From Campylobacteraceae bacterium (GTDB lineage: Bacteria; Campylobacterota; Campylobacteria; Campylobacterales; Campylobacteraceae), in contig JAISQB010000050.1 in the NCBI GenBank assembly GCA_031274495.1, positions 1 through 32,572 of the forward strand: DNA of 32,572 nt, given 5' to 3'. The position numbers and the translations under genes were made by a program. Below, piece after piece: positions 1-8,343 of this stretch (within the stretch, counting starts at the first letter, position 1; each line of letters opens with the position of its first letter). Below the pieces are notes generated by a model that worked only from the letters and a program-made list of their open reading frames with translations, was not told the DNA's origin and did not search any database.

Positions 1-2717
1 TTTATCCTCACGGCTTCGGAGATGTTGCGCTCTATCTCTTTTATGTGTGAGGGGTCTTTTGAGAAGCCTTTGATGATGTAGAGTATGACGGCGAAAAATC
101 CAAGCAGCGCGCAGAGCCCCAAAAATCCATACCCCGCCGTGATGATGGATACGTGTATCGTCAGCCAGTGCGATTTGAGGACGGGGACGAGATTGGTTAT
201 CTGCGGGTCAAGCCAGCTAAGGTGCGCCGTGAAGAGTGTGATGCCCGCCATTATGGACGAGAGTGACATAGATATGATAGAGGTGCGCGAAAAGAAGATA
301 CCCGAGAGCGCTATCGCCCACGCTATGTATATCATCGATTCGTAGCTGTTGCTCCACGGGGCGTGTTCGGCGACATACCATCTAAGAGCGAGTCCTCCCG
401 TGTGGAGCGCGAATGCTATGAGATTGACGGCGAGCGCTATCATCACGACGGGCTTGATGTTGAATTTGGGCAGAGCCATACGCACAAAGATAAATATGAG
501 TAGCACCAGACCGCTTAAGAGATATAGCGGATATATCCTGTCAAAGATTTTGGCTTTATTGAAAAACAGCTCCGCTTTTATCTTTGTTTCACTCGGGATG
601 AGCCCATCCGCGGCTACTTTATTTTGGTAATTTTTGATGATAGTCACCATCTTGTCCGCCAGAGTCCAATTGCCGCTCTCTTGCGACATTTTGATGGCGT
701 CAAAATAGTAGCTGAATATCATCTGAATATTCGCCGCCTCATCGGTGGGGAAGCTCATCCAAGCCTCATTGACCGAATACCACCCCTCTTCGCCCATCTT
801 CGGCACCATACGCAAAATGTCCATATTAAAGACGCCGTAGACGATATTGACGCGCTCGTCTACCTTTATCACATCTTTGTCAAATTGATTGCGCTCGCTC
901 TCTTTTTTGCGGTTGGCGATCTCGGAAACTTGCATCAATTTATAAGCCCCGCTCTCATCGAAAAAGTCCGCGAACGCCGCGTAGCCGCTTTTCACACCGA
1001 TAAGCTTTTTAAGCTCGTCGTGCGTAACTTTGATGATAGGCTCTTCGCGCCACTTTGCCACATCAGCTATCATCCCGAACATCACCTCGTTCGCGCCAAG
1101 GGAGTTGTAGCTGTCTTTGCGGTAGACTTTATTTAAAACTTCGTGAGATAGCGTGTCGGCGGGATATATGCGCCCGTCCAAGCCTTGTATCAGTATCGTT
1201 CCGAAATTCTCCGCGTGCTCTTTTGCGTCGGCGGCGTACGATGGCGTCGCAAATCCACCTAAAAACAGCGCCAAAAAGAGTGCGCCAATGGTGCTTTTAC
1301 GGTTTGCCGTCATATCTTTATGTACCAGCGAGGCTAATTTTCTAAATCTGCTTTTGGGGTTGAAAAGATTTAGTAATAGTCCAAGGCTTAGCAGAAAATA
1401 GCCTATATAAGTGGATAGTTTGCCCGGGTCTTTATTGACCGTGAGGGTCGTGCCCATCTCGTCGTTATCATAGAATGATTGAAAGAAGCGATACCCTTTG
1501 TAGTCCAAAACGTGGTTCATATAGATACGATAGTCCATCGTGAAATTGCCGTCTTTGAGCGTTATCTCGCTGGCGTATGAAGAGGGCGAACGCGAGCCCG
1601 GATACCTCTCAAGCTGAAAATCATTAAGATAGATAGAAAACGGCAAGATAGACTCCGACGAGCCCCATTTGAGGACAAACATAGCATCATCTATCACAAC
1701 TCTTGCAGGCGTGCCGCTATATCCCCTGCCCCGCCCTCGCAAAGCCACCTCTTTTGAGATATCTTTATAAGTAAGAGTTACTATCACGGCGTCTGTGTAC
1801 ATAGCGGTAGTCTGCTGCGTAACTTCGGCGCTCACAAGTTTCTCTTTGCCCTTGAGCCCTATATATTTTGCCGCGAAATTGATATCGCCCAGCGTGTATA
1901 GGTGCTTATCGTCAAAAGGCTCTTTTTCACCCTTTTTGTAGACGCCCAAAGATGAGTCAGCCATCTTAAACCAATCCAAATCCTCGCTTGATATCAATGA
2001 AAATTCACCCTCTTGCAAGATAAATCTAACAAGCGGCTTTGAGGCGTTGTCTATCTTTTTGTTAAATGTAAATATCGCATCCTCGCCCTCCACGATATCC
2101 CCCTCGCGCAATATAACATCCGCCGTGCCGTCCTTTCGTGAAACGACGATAGCTATCATAGGCTCGCCGTCTCTATCATCTTGTATGGAGTTTACGGCGT
2201 TGGGTATATACTCTTTAAAAGCTACTGCGGCATTTTTATCTGCTATCTTGAAAGAGAAGCTAAAATCATTCGAGCCGATTTTGGAGATGAACTGTTTGTG
2301 CTCCGCGTTGTAGATAGTGCCGTTTTTGTAGGCTTGGGCTTGGATGTAGGATTCGGAGGATTTGACTAAGCTGCCGCTCTCATTTTCTCTTATATGCAGC
2401 GTCCCCTCGTAGCCGCCGTAGCGCGTCAGGGCTGAGCCCAAAAGGATAAAAAGAAAGCTCGCGTGGAAGATGAGTGCGGGGAGTTTGTCTCTTTTGTGGA
2501 GAGAGAAATTGACGATATTGTAGATGAGATTGAAAGCCAAAAATAGTTGTATTAATTCAAACCACTTCGCCGCGTAGATGAGCGCCCACGCCGTCTCCGT
2601 GCCAAAATCATTCTCTATAAATGTCGCCACGGCACAGGAGAGGGCGAAGATGATGAGTAAAACCGCCATAAACCACATAGAAACGGATGCTTTTAAAATA
2701 TTTTCAACTATTTTCAT
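1..2717 (-). CDS. ccsBA: ResB/CcsA fusion cytochrome c synthase, 3' end outside window
   Basis: This is the System II cytochrome c synthase, which exports haem across the inner membrane and attaches it to CXXCH motifs of periplasmic apocytochromes. The minus-strand frame is open from the ATG at 2717 to the window edge (about 905 codons). The start is preceded by AGGGG at good spacing. The N-terminal part has three ResB-type membrane segments, including LPALIFHASFLFILLG, then a large periplasmic domain up to about residue 410, and another membrane segment (YFLLSLGLLLNLF). The later part has CcsA features: HAPWSNSYESM in a periplasmic loop and KSHWLTIHV, which supplies a likely haem-ligand histidine. 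The WWD tryptophan-rich motif expected further on lies outside the window. It follows livF by 42 bases. A cytochrome c gene at the other end of this block could be one client. I recall the same neighbourhood in Campylobacter jejuni. Confidence 0.92.
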   Translation of the reverse strand, partial: MKIVENILKASVSMWFMAVLLIIFALSCAVATFIENDFGTETAWALIYAAKWFELIQLFLAFNLIYNIVNFSLHKRDKLPALIFHASFLFILLGSALTRYGGYEGTLHIRENESGSLVKSSESYIQAQAYKNGTIYNAEHKQFISKIGSNDFSFSFKIADKNAAVAFKEYIPNAVNSIQDDRDGEPMIAIVVSRKDGTADVILREGDIVEGEDAIFTFNKKIDNASKPLVRFILQEGEFSLISSEDLDWFKMADSSLGVYKKGEKEPFDDKHLYTLGDINFAAKYIGLKGKEKLVSAEVTQQTTAMYTDAVIVTLTYKDISKEVALRGRGRGYSGTPARVVIDDAMFVLKWGSSESILPFSIYLNDFQLERYPGSRSPSSYASEITLKDGNFTMDYRIYMNHVLDYKGYRFFQSFYDNDEMGTTLTVNKDPGKLSTYIGYFLLSLGLLLNLFNPKSRFRKLASLVHKDMTANRKSTIGALFLALFLGGFATPSYAADAKEHAENFGTILIQGLDGRIYPADTLSHEVLNKVYRKDSYNSLGANEVMFGMIADVAKWREEPIIKVTHDELKKLIGVKSGYAAFADFFDESGAYKLMQVSEIANRKKESERNQFDKDVIKVDERVNIVYGVFNMDILRMVPKMGEEGWYSVNEAWMSFPTDEAANIQMIFSYYFDAIKMSQESGNWTLADKMVTIIKNYQNKVAADGLIPSETKIKAELFFNKAKIFDRIYPLYLLSGLVLLIFIFVRMALPKFNIKPVVMIALAVNLIAFALHTGGLALRWYVAEHAPWSNSYESMIYIAWAIALSGIFFSRTSIISMSLSSIMAGITLFTAHLSWLDPQITNLVPVLKSHWLTIHVSIITAGYGFLGLCALLGFFAVILYIIKGFSKDPSHIKEIERNISEAVRI

Positions 2718-2759
2718 AAAATCAACCCCTATTTTTTTACAAATGATAAAACGAACATT

Positions 2760-3455
2760 CTATCCGCCAAGATATTTTTTTCTTATCATATCGTTGCCTA
2801 TCATCGTGGAGGCGATGCCCTCCATAACGATTTTGCCGTTTTCCAAGACATACGCGTAGTCGCTTATCTTCAAAGCCGCGAACGCGTTTTGTTCAACGAG
2901 CAGTATCGTTATCCCCTCGTTTTTAAGCTTCACGATAGTCTCAAACACTTCGCCCACAATTTTGGGGGCGAGTCCGAGGCTTGGCTCATCAAGCATCAAT
3001 AGCTTCGGCTCGCTCATCAAAGCTCTCGATATCGCCAACATCTGCTGTTCGCCGCCGCTCAAAGTCCCCGCCATCTGTTTGCGTTTATCTTTGATACGCG
3101 GGAAGAGTTTGTACATCACATCTCTTAACTCTTCGTAATTTTCGTCATTATTGAAAGCGCCGATGCGCAGATTCTCTTCAACGCTAAGGTTGATAAATAT
3201 GCGCCTGCCCTCAGGCACCAGCGCCATACCGTTTTTCACCAAAGTGTGGGTTTTATGCTTTCTTGTCTCATATCCGCCGAAATTTATCTCGCCTTTTCTC
3301 TTGACGGCGTTTAAAAGCGCGTTCAGAGCGGATGTCTTGCCAGCGCCATTTGAGCCGATAAGCGAAACGATACTGCCCGCCTCCACTTTAAAGCTTATCC
3401 CTTTAACAGCCTCTATAAGCCCGTAATATACGTGTAAATCTTTAACTTCAATCAT
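2760..3455 (-). CDS. livF: Branched-chain amino acid ABC transporter ATP-binding protein LivF
   Basis: One of the two ATPases that power the HAAT-type importer encoded upstream. It has 231 residues, normal for LivF. Visible motifs are Walker A GSNGAGKT near residue 35, the signature LSGGEQQMLAISRAL near 133, and Walker B LLMLDEPSLGLAP, whose GLAP ending is typical of LivF. A switch histidine is not obvious at the usual place: the segment reads ITILLVEQNA, with Q-N instead of H-D, which is normal in LivF. The ATG at 3455 overlaps the end of livG by 8 bases, so translation is probably coupled. It is the last liv gene before ccsBA. The transported substrate cannot be read from the ATPase. Confidence 0.95.
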   Translation of the reverse strand: MIEVKDLHVYYGLIEAVKGISFKVEAGSIVSLIGSNGAGKTSALNALLNAVKRKGEINFGGYETRKHKTHTLVKNGMALVPEGRRIFINLSVEENLRIGAFNNDENYEELRDVMYKLFPRIKDKRKQMAGTLSGGEQQMLAISRALMSEPKLLMLDEPSLGLAPKIVGEVFETIVKLKNEGITILLVEQNAFAALKISDYAYVLENGKIVMEGIASTMIGNDMIRKKYLGG

Positions 3456-4215
3456 TCGTAAAATCCCCCAGATACGCCGCTACGACATCTTTATGGCTGA
3501 TAACCTCCGCAGGTGTCCCCTCGCAGATGGATTTGCCGTAGTCCAGAACCAAGACCCTGTCGCAGAGTTGGTTTACAAATTTCATATCGTGCTCTATCAG
3601 CAATATAGCAAGGTCAAAATCGGCTTTGGCTCTTTGTAAAAGTGTCGCCAACTCTTTCGTTTCAGCGGGATTCATACCGGCGGCGGGTTCGTCTAAGAGC
3701 AAAAGCTTCGGATTTGCCGCAAGGGCGCGGGCGATTTCCACTTTACGCTGCTGCCCGTAACTAAGGCTCACAGCCGCCTCATCTTCGTAAGCTTCCAACT
3801 CCAGATACTCTAATATCTTGCGCGCCTTTGCCTTTATTTCCCGCTCGGATTTAAAAAATCTGGGCAAGCGAAACATCCCCTCGAAAAATGTATATTTGGC
3901 GTGGTTATCAAACCCTATAAGCACATTTTCCATAACACTCATCGAGCTAAAAAGGCGGATATTTTGAAATGTTCTGGCTATCCCTTTGCGCACGATTTGA
4001 TAGGGCTTCAGCCCCGATATCACTTCGCCGTCTAATTCCACAATGCCGCTTGTTGGCTTGTAATTGCCCGTGATGATGTTAAACATCGTGGTCTTTCCGG
4101 CGCCGTTTGGTCCTATGAGCCCAAAAATCTGCCCCGTTTCGACGCTAAAAGAGGTGTCGCTTATCGCCATCACCCCGCCAAAACTTTTTGTTATACTTTT
4201 TATCTCTAATATCAT
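3448..4215 (-). CDS. livG: Branched-chain amino acid ABC transporter ATP-binding protein LivG
   Basis: The second ATPase of the importer, acting as a heterodimer with LivF at the cytoplasmic face. It has 255 residues, the usual LivG length. Motifs: Walker A GPNGAGKTT near residue 36, signature LSYGQQRKVEIARAL, Walker B LLLLDEPAAGMNP, and switch histidine in LLIEHDMKFV. The DEPAAGMNP ending and the RTFQNIRLF segment are typical of LivG. The ATG at 4215 forms an ATGA overlap with the stop of livM, and the gene's end overlaps livF by 8 bases, so livM, livG and livF are read as one translationally coupled unit. Confidence 0.95.
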   Translation of the reverse strand: MILEIKSITKSFGGVMAISDTSFSVETGQIFGLIGPNGAGKTTMFNIITGNYKPTSGIVELDGEVISGLKPYQIVRKGIARTFQNIRLFSSMSVMENVLIGFDNHAKYTFFEGMFRLPRFFKSEREIKAKARKILEYLELEAYEDEAAVSLSYGQQRKVEIARALAANPKLLLLDEPAAGMNPAETKELATLLQRAKADFDLAILLIEHDMKFVNQLCDRVLVLDYGKSICEGTPAEVISHKDVVAAYLGDFTND

Positions 4216-5243
4216 CGTTTTTTACTTTTTAATTTTTTCAAAAGGTCGCCCACTTCGCCGTTGCCAAACAGCCCCCGCCTTGCAAAAAGCATAACGAGTA
4301 TGAGTATGACCGAAAAGACGACCATCCGAAGTCCGGGCATCGCGGGAGTTTCGTAGCCGAAAATATTCATAGACTCATCCAAAAACCTTAGCCACTCGCT
4401 GCCGCCTATGACAAGTATCGTTCCTACTATAGCCCCCGTCGTGCTTCCAAGTCCGCCTAAGACTATGATGATGAGTAGTTGAAATGTCAAGAAAAATGTA
4501 AATTGGTCAGGCGAAACGGTCGTCAAAAGAACGGCTAAAAGTCCGCCTCCGACACCCTCGAAAAAGGCGCTCGTGCAAAATGCGGTCGTTTTAATCTTAA
4601 ATGTATTGATGCCCATAGCCCCCGCCGCGTCCTCGTCGTCACGCACGGCTTTCATCGCGCGTCCGTATTTGGAGTTGACGACATTGAGGATAAAAAGCAC
4701 CGTAAAGAGCGCGGCAAATCCCGTCCAGTAAAAGTTCGCGTGTTCGGGTATGTCGCTTAAGCCCAAAGAGCCGTTGGTAACTTGCGGATTGTTGATGGCA
4801 AGTATCTGGATGATAAAGCCAAACCCCAAAGTCACGATAGCAAGATAGTCGCCCCTGACGCGAAAGACGGGAAAGGCGAGTGTAAACGCGACAAGTGAAG
4901 CAGCAAGTCCTGATATGATAAGCGCGGCAACAAAGCCCGAATTCATCCACACAACAAATGCCGTGGGCTCTTCCACGACAAATTGGTACACCTTCTCATC
5001 CGCGCTCAAAAGCAGCAGTGCGGTTATATAGGCACCTATCGCGACAAAGCCGTTGGGCTCCAATGAAAACTGCCCCGTAACGCCGTTGATGAGATTGTAA
5101 CTGACGGCGAGGATAGCAAAGATGGCGATATTGCTCAAAATGCGCATTGTGTATTCGTCAAAAAAAGTGGGCGCGACCAGTATGAAACCGGCGGCAACAA
5201 AAAAGATAGCGGTATTGATAACTCTTTGGCGTGTAAAAATCAT
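4212..5243 (-). CDS. livM: Branched-chain amino acid ABC transporter permease LivM
   Basis: Inner-membrane permease that pairs with LivH to form the translocation pore. The start chosen here is the ATG at 5243, one base past the livH stop, giving 343 residues and beginning MIFTRQRVINTAIFF. An upstream in-frame TTG at 5264 would overlap livH and is less likely. The protein is strongly hydrophobic with eight or more membrane segments. It carries the family segments SYNLINGVTGQFSLEPNGFVAIG (in part) near the N terminus and the ATPase-contacting loop around AVRDDEDAAGAMGIN, then GGLGSTTGAIVGT. The end overlaps livG by an ATGA. The conserved G-Q-x-S-L-G pattern of most LivM proteins reads GQFSLEPNG here, a mild departure. 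Confidence 0.93.
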   Translation of the reverse strand: MIFTRQRVINTAIFFVAAGFILVAPTFFDEYTMRILSNIAIFAILAVSYNLINGVTGQFSLEPNGFVAIGAYITALLLLSADEKVYQFVVEEPTAFVVWMNSGFVAALIISGLAASLVAFTLAFPVFRVRGDYLAIVTLGFGFIIQILAINNPQVTNGSLGLSDIPEHANFYWTGFAALFTVLFILNVVNSKYGRAMKAVRDDEDAAGAMGINTFKIKTTAFCTSAFFEGVGGGLLAVLLTTVSPDQFTFFLTFQLLIIIVLGGLGSTTGAIVGTILVIGGSEWLRFLDESMNIFGYETPAMPGLRMVVFSVILILVMLFARRGLFGNGEVGDLLKKLKSKKR

Positions 5244-5244
5244 A

Positions 5245-6141
5245 CTAAAACCTACTCTTTTCAAAGTTATATCCCAGTATGCCCGTTGGCTTAAAGAGTA
5301 GAACGAGTATCAAAAATACAAACGCAAAAGCGTCTTTGTATCCGCCAAGTTCCGGAAAAAACGCGACTGCGACCACTTCCGTGAAGCCTATGATAAAGCC
5401 TCCCAAAACCGCTCCCGTGACGCTTCCGATACCGCCAACGACCGCGGCGGCAAAGGCTTTAAGACCTATCAAAACGCCCATCATCGGATCGATAGCGGGA
5501 TAATTCAACGCCCAAAACACGCCGCCCACAGCAGCCAGCGAAGAGCCCATCGCGAAGACTAACATAATGATCTTGTTGGCGTCGATGCCCATAAGATTGA
5601 CAGTTTTGACATCAAACGCGAGTGCGCGTATCGCCACGCCGTATTTGGTGCGAAAAAGTATATATAAGATTATCATCAGTAAAACTATCGTGATGATCGG
5701 CACCAAAAGAGCCGACATAGAAAATGTAAGTCCGAAAACGGTGATAACTTTACTCATATAAGGGGGTACTAAAAAGCCTTTTGGCACACCGCCGAAAAGC
5801 ACATTGAAACTATTCTCCAAAAAGTAGCTAATGCCGATAGCTGTTATCAAAAGCGAGATACGCGGGGCTTCTCGCAGGGGTTTGTAGGCTATCTTGTCGG
5901 TTAAAATTCCAAGAGCGCACGCGCCAAGAACCGCCATCACCGCCGCGGCAAAAAACGGCAGCCCAAATACCGCCATACCAAAATAACACAAAAACGCCCC
6001 AACCATCATAATATCGCCGTGCGCGAAGTTGATAAGCCTCAAAACTCCGTAAACCATCGTATATCCGACGGCGATAAGCGCGTACATACTGCCCAGACTA
6101 AAGCCGTTTAGCATCTGTTGCATAAAAGTTATAAAATCCAA
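5245..6141 (-). CDS. livH: Branched-chain amino acid ABC transporter permease LivH
   Basis: Inner-membrane permease, partner of LivM. It has 298 residues and starts with TTG at 6141, supported by AGGAG six bases upstream; the first internal ATG is too far from that site. Family signatures are GFSLGSMYALIAVGYTMVYGVLRLINFAHGDIMM (in part: INFAHGDIMMVGAF) and the cytoplasmic loop with RALAFDVKTVNLMGID, followed by GGIGSVTGAVLGG. It is the first gene after a hairpin terminator downstream of livK. Only a fraction of transcripts may therefore pass from livK into livHMGF, a common way to make more binding protein than permease. Confidence 0.94.
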   Translation of the reverse strand: MDFITFMQQMLNGFSLGSMYALIAVGYTMVYGVLRLINFAHGDIMMVGAFLCYFGMAVFGLPFFAAAVMAVLGACALGILTDKIAYKPLREAPRISLLITAIGISYFLENSFNVLFGGVPKGFLVPPYMSKVITVFGLTFSMSALLVPIITIVLLMIILYILFRTKYGVAIRALAFDVKTVNLMGIDANKIIMLVFAMGSSLAAVGGVFWALNYPAIDPMMGVLIGLKAFAAAVVGGIGSVTGAVLGGFIIGFTEVVAVAFFPELGGYKDAFAFVFLILVLLFKPTGILGYNFEKSRF

Positions 6142-6220
6142 AAAACTCTCCTATATTTAGCCCTCAACCAAAACTCCATTCCAATAAAAATCTTAAAATA
6201 GACCTAAAAGCCACTGTTCT

Positions 6221-6260
6221 TAAAAACAAACAGGACGGAGCAGATCTACCGCCCCGTCCT
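6221..6260 (-). terminator. Hairpin terminator/attenuator between livK and livH
   Basis: On the minus strand, 19 bases after the livK stop, a 7-bp stem AGGACGG/CCGTCCT (6232-6238 with 6254-6260) with a GC-rich inner part is followed by a T-rich run (GTTTGTTTTT, 6221-6230). This has the form of a rho-independent terminator. Its position inside the operon suggests partial termination rather than the end of transcription. Confidence 0.6.
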
Positions 6261-6278
6261 TAAAAAGCAAAAAAGCGA

Positions 6279-7394
6279 TTATGGATTGACCGTCGCTTTG
6301 TATACAAATTTGCCGTCTTTTACCTCTTTGATGACCGCTGAGCGTACAGGGTCGCCGTTGGGCAGCATATTGATGACGCCGGAGACGCCCTCAAATCCTT
6401 TGGCGGATTTTATCTGTTTGTTGACACATATGCCGTCTTGCGGGTCTTTACACTTGTTCATCGCGTCTATTATCAAAAAGTAAGCATCCGCGCCAAGAGC
6501 AGTGAATGAAGCCATCTCTTTGTTGCCCGTTCGCTTCTCATACTCTTTTATGAACTCCTCGGAGCGTTTTGTCGGAGGTGCGCCGTAGTCGAATGTGTCG
6601 GTAAGCATATACCCCTCAACCGCGCTCTTGCCAAGCTCTAAAAATGTAGGGTTAGCGACGCCGTCGCCTGAAAACATAGGCTTATTCAAGCCTATCTCTT
6701 TTGCCTGAATAGATATCATCGAAGCCTCAGGATGGTACAGAGGCAAAAATATCATATCCGGATTTGCGCTCTTTATCTGCGCCACTACCGCTTTGAAGTC
6801 TTTATCACCGGAGTTGACGAAAATCTTTTTGGTGATTTTGCCGCCGTTTGCCGTGTAGACCTCTTCAAATGTCTTGCCCAGACCTATGGAGTAAACCTGC
6901 GCTTGGTCTACCAACAAAGCGGCAGTTTTAAGCCCCAAAGTGTGGTAAGCGTAGTTTGCGACCACCGCCCCTTGAAATGAGTCCGTAAAGCAGACGCGGC
7001 TTATAAATTCGCGCTTTTGCGTCAATCTATCACTCGTAGCGGCGGGTGCTACTACTGGGATTTTCGCCTTTTCGGCTATGGAGACAACTTGGTCTGTGTT
7101 CGTGCTGATAAGCTCGCCGACTATCGCGGCTACCTTTTCGTATGAGATGAGTCTTGAAGCGGCGTTGGCTGCTTCAACCTTTTCACCTTTCGTGTCAATC
7201 AAAACAACTTTGACAGTGTCGCCGTTTTTTAGTGTCGGCTCCAATTTATTCGCCAAAGATAACCCTTCGTATGCCGTCTGCCCGTAAGCGGCTATAGACC
7301 CGCTCATAGGCATAATAGCGCCTATTTTCACCTCTTTTGCCGACAAAGTGCCGACAAGAGACGCAGCCAATATAATCGATAGCGATTTTTTCAT
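6279..7394 (-). CDS. livK: Periplasmic branched-chain amino acid (HAAT) substrate-binding protein
   Basis: Type I periplasmic binding protein that captures the substrate and delivers it to LivHM. It has 371 residues. The N terminus MKKSLSIILAASLVGTLSA is a Sec signal peptide with cleavage expected after LSA. The mature part begins KEVKIGAIMPMSGSIAAYG, the standard start of the Peripla_BP_6 (Leu/Ile/Val-binding) family, followed by VGELISTNTDQVVSIAEKAKIPVVAPAATS. The start ATG at 7394 has AAGGAG upstream. The family also binds other amino acids, amides and urea, so leucine-type specificity is by default only. C. jejuni has two adjacent binding proteins (LivJ, LivK); only one is here. A weak -10 like TAACAT lies at 7424-7429. 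Confidence 0.92.
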   Translation of the reverse strand: MKKSLSIILAASLVGTLSAKEVKIGAIMPMSGSIAAYGQTAYEGLSLANKLEPTLKNGDTVKVVLIDTKGEKVEAANAASRLISYEKVAAIVGELISTNTDQVVSIAEKAKIPVVAPAATSDRLTQKREFISRVCFTDSFQGAVVANYAYHTLGLKTAALLVDQAQVYSIGLGKTFEEVYTANGGKITKKIFVNSGDKDFKAVVAQIKSANPDMIFLPLYHPEASMISIQAKEIGLNKPMFSGDGVANPTFLELGKSAVEGYMLTDTFDYGAPPTKRSEEFIKEYEKRTGNKEMASFTALGADAYFLIIDAMNKCKDPQDGICVNKQIKSAKGFEGVSGVINMLPNGDPVRSAVIKEVKDGKFVYKATVNP

Positions 7395-7475
7395 ATGTTC
7401 TCCTTGTCAAAATAAATTTTTCTATGTTACACAAGCTTCACTTTAAAATAGTTAAGAGGTGAAGAGTCGTAGTGT

Positions 7476-8087
7476 CTATTTTTTAAGCGATTCTATATAA
7501 GAGGCGATATCATACATCTGTTGTTCGTTCAGCATCGTGGCTTGCACTCTCATAATAAGCCCCGAAGTTCCGCCGTATCCTGAGTCTCTTCTATAATTTT
7601 TAAGTTGGTCTACTATCTCATCTTTGGGAAGCTTTATCAAATCGCGCGCACTTAGATAAGAGCTCTTTTCGGCATTTTGCCCGTGGCAGCTTGTGCACTT
7701 TTTTTTGTATAAAGTTTCACCGTGCGCAAGATCGGCGTTCATCTTCTTTTCGCCAAACAGCACGCCTAAGATGCTAAAGTCCTTCTTTTCCACATCGGCG
7801 CTTTGCGTTTTGTCGTATATAGTTTCGTCCACATCCACAACTACTATCTCGTCACTTGGCTCTTCCGCGCTCTTTGCCACCTCTTCATCTTGGGTTTGCG
7901 AAGGCTGAGCAATGCTTTTGTTGCTGTCTATTATCTCGATGCTGCCGTTCACATCGCTCGTTTGGTACTTTTCCATCAACTCTTTAAGCTCTTTGGCGAA
8001 CTCACCTGTGGCTTTTATCGTTATCTCCTCTTGTGCAAACAGCGTACAGGCGCAAGATATGGCAATAAACATCAACGATTTACGCAT
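7476..8087 (-). CDS. Periplasmic class I cytochrome c with acidic linker
   Basis: A 203-residue secreted cytochrome c. The N terminus MRKSLMFIAISCACTLFAQ is a signal peptide, with cleavage probably after LFA. Residues about 25-115 form a linker rich in Asp, Glu, Ser and Gln. The haem domain follows, with CTSCHG covalently binding haem and a distal Met probably in MRVQATMLNEQQM. The C-terminal helix YDIASYIESLKK is typical of cytochrome c class I. The ATG at 8087 is preceded by AAAGGA. Its likely job is small electron carrier in the periplasm; the partner is not visible. It would be a client of the CcsBA synthase encoded six genes downstream. A comparable cytochrome gene borders liv in C. jejuni. 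Confidence 0.88.
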   Translation of the reverse strand: MRKSLMFIAISCACTLFAQEEITIKATGEFAKELKELMEKYQTSDVNGSIEIIDSNKSIAQPSQTQDEEVAKSAEEPSDEIVVVDVDETIYDKTQSADVEKKDFSILGVLFGEKKMNADLAHGETLYKKKCTSCHGQNAEKSSYLSARDLIKLPKDEIVDQLKNYRRDSGYGGTSGLIMRVQATMLNEQQMYDIASYIESLKK

Positions 8088-8114
8088 AAAAATCCTTTAA
8101 GTAGAATAAGGCGG

Positions 8115-8120
8115 ATTATA
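8115..8120 (-). promoter_or_regulatory. -10 box for the cytochrome c gene
   Basis: The minus strand shows a perfect TATAAT at 8120-8115, 27 bases before the ATG at 8087, giving a short leader that contains AAAGGA. No good -35 box is seen at 17-18 bases, which is normal for Campylobacterota sigma-70 promoters. Confidence 0.5.
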
Positions 8121-8343
8121 ACAATATTTTGTTTAATAAAAGCTATTCTTTCGTTATCAACCAAGAAGCGGCGTTGGGTGGAGCCTGTTTTGTCGTTTGA
8201 CGCCGACGGGGGCTTGTGACCACGCCGCCAAAGCCCCCGCCTTGCCCTGTTTTAATCTGTTCAAGGGAGCTGCAGGACTCCACGCCCTTTTACGATATGG
8301 CGCTGCTTTGCGGATAACTTTCGACAAGGATATCCCTTTTTTT
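8121..8343. other. Intergenic segment with GC-rich stem-loop
   Basis: This gap between the aldo/keto reductase stop and the cytochrome c promoter is noticeably GC-rich compared with the other gaps in the window. It holds a perfect 9-bp inverted repeat, CGGGGGCTT (8207-8215) with AAGCCCCCG (8231-8239), loop 15 bases. No T-run follows on either strand, so it is not a standard terminator. A 71-codon frame crosses it, but it has an odd Arg/Pro/Ala-rich composition and no ribosome binding site, so I do not call a gene. A short stretch at 8289-8311 resembles the end of the reductase gene at 8342-8364, possibly by chance. Confidence 0.4.

Noticed and set aside
85-2859. Several plus-strand frames of 60-170 codons
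   Set aside because: They are antisense to the long ccsBA frame, lack ribosome binding sites and show no family features; the minus strand encodes a clear ResB/CcsA protein.
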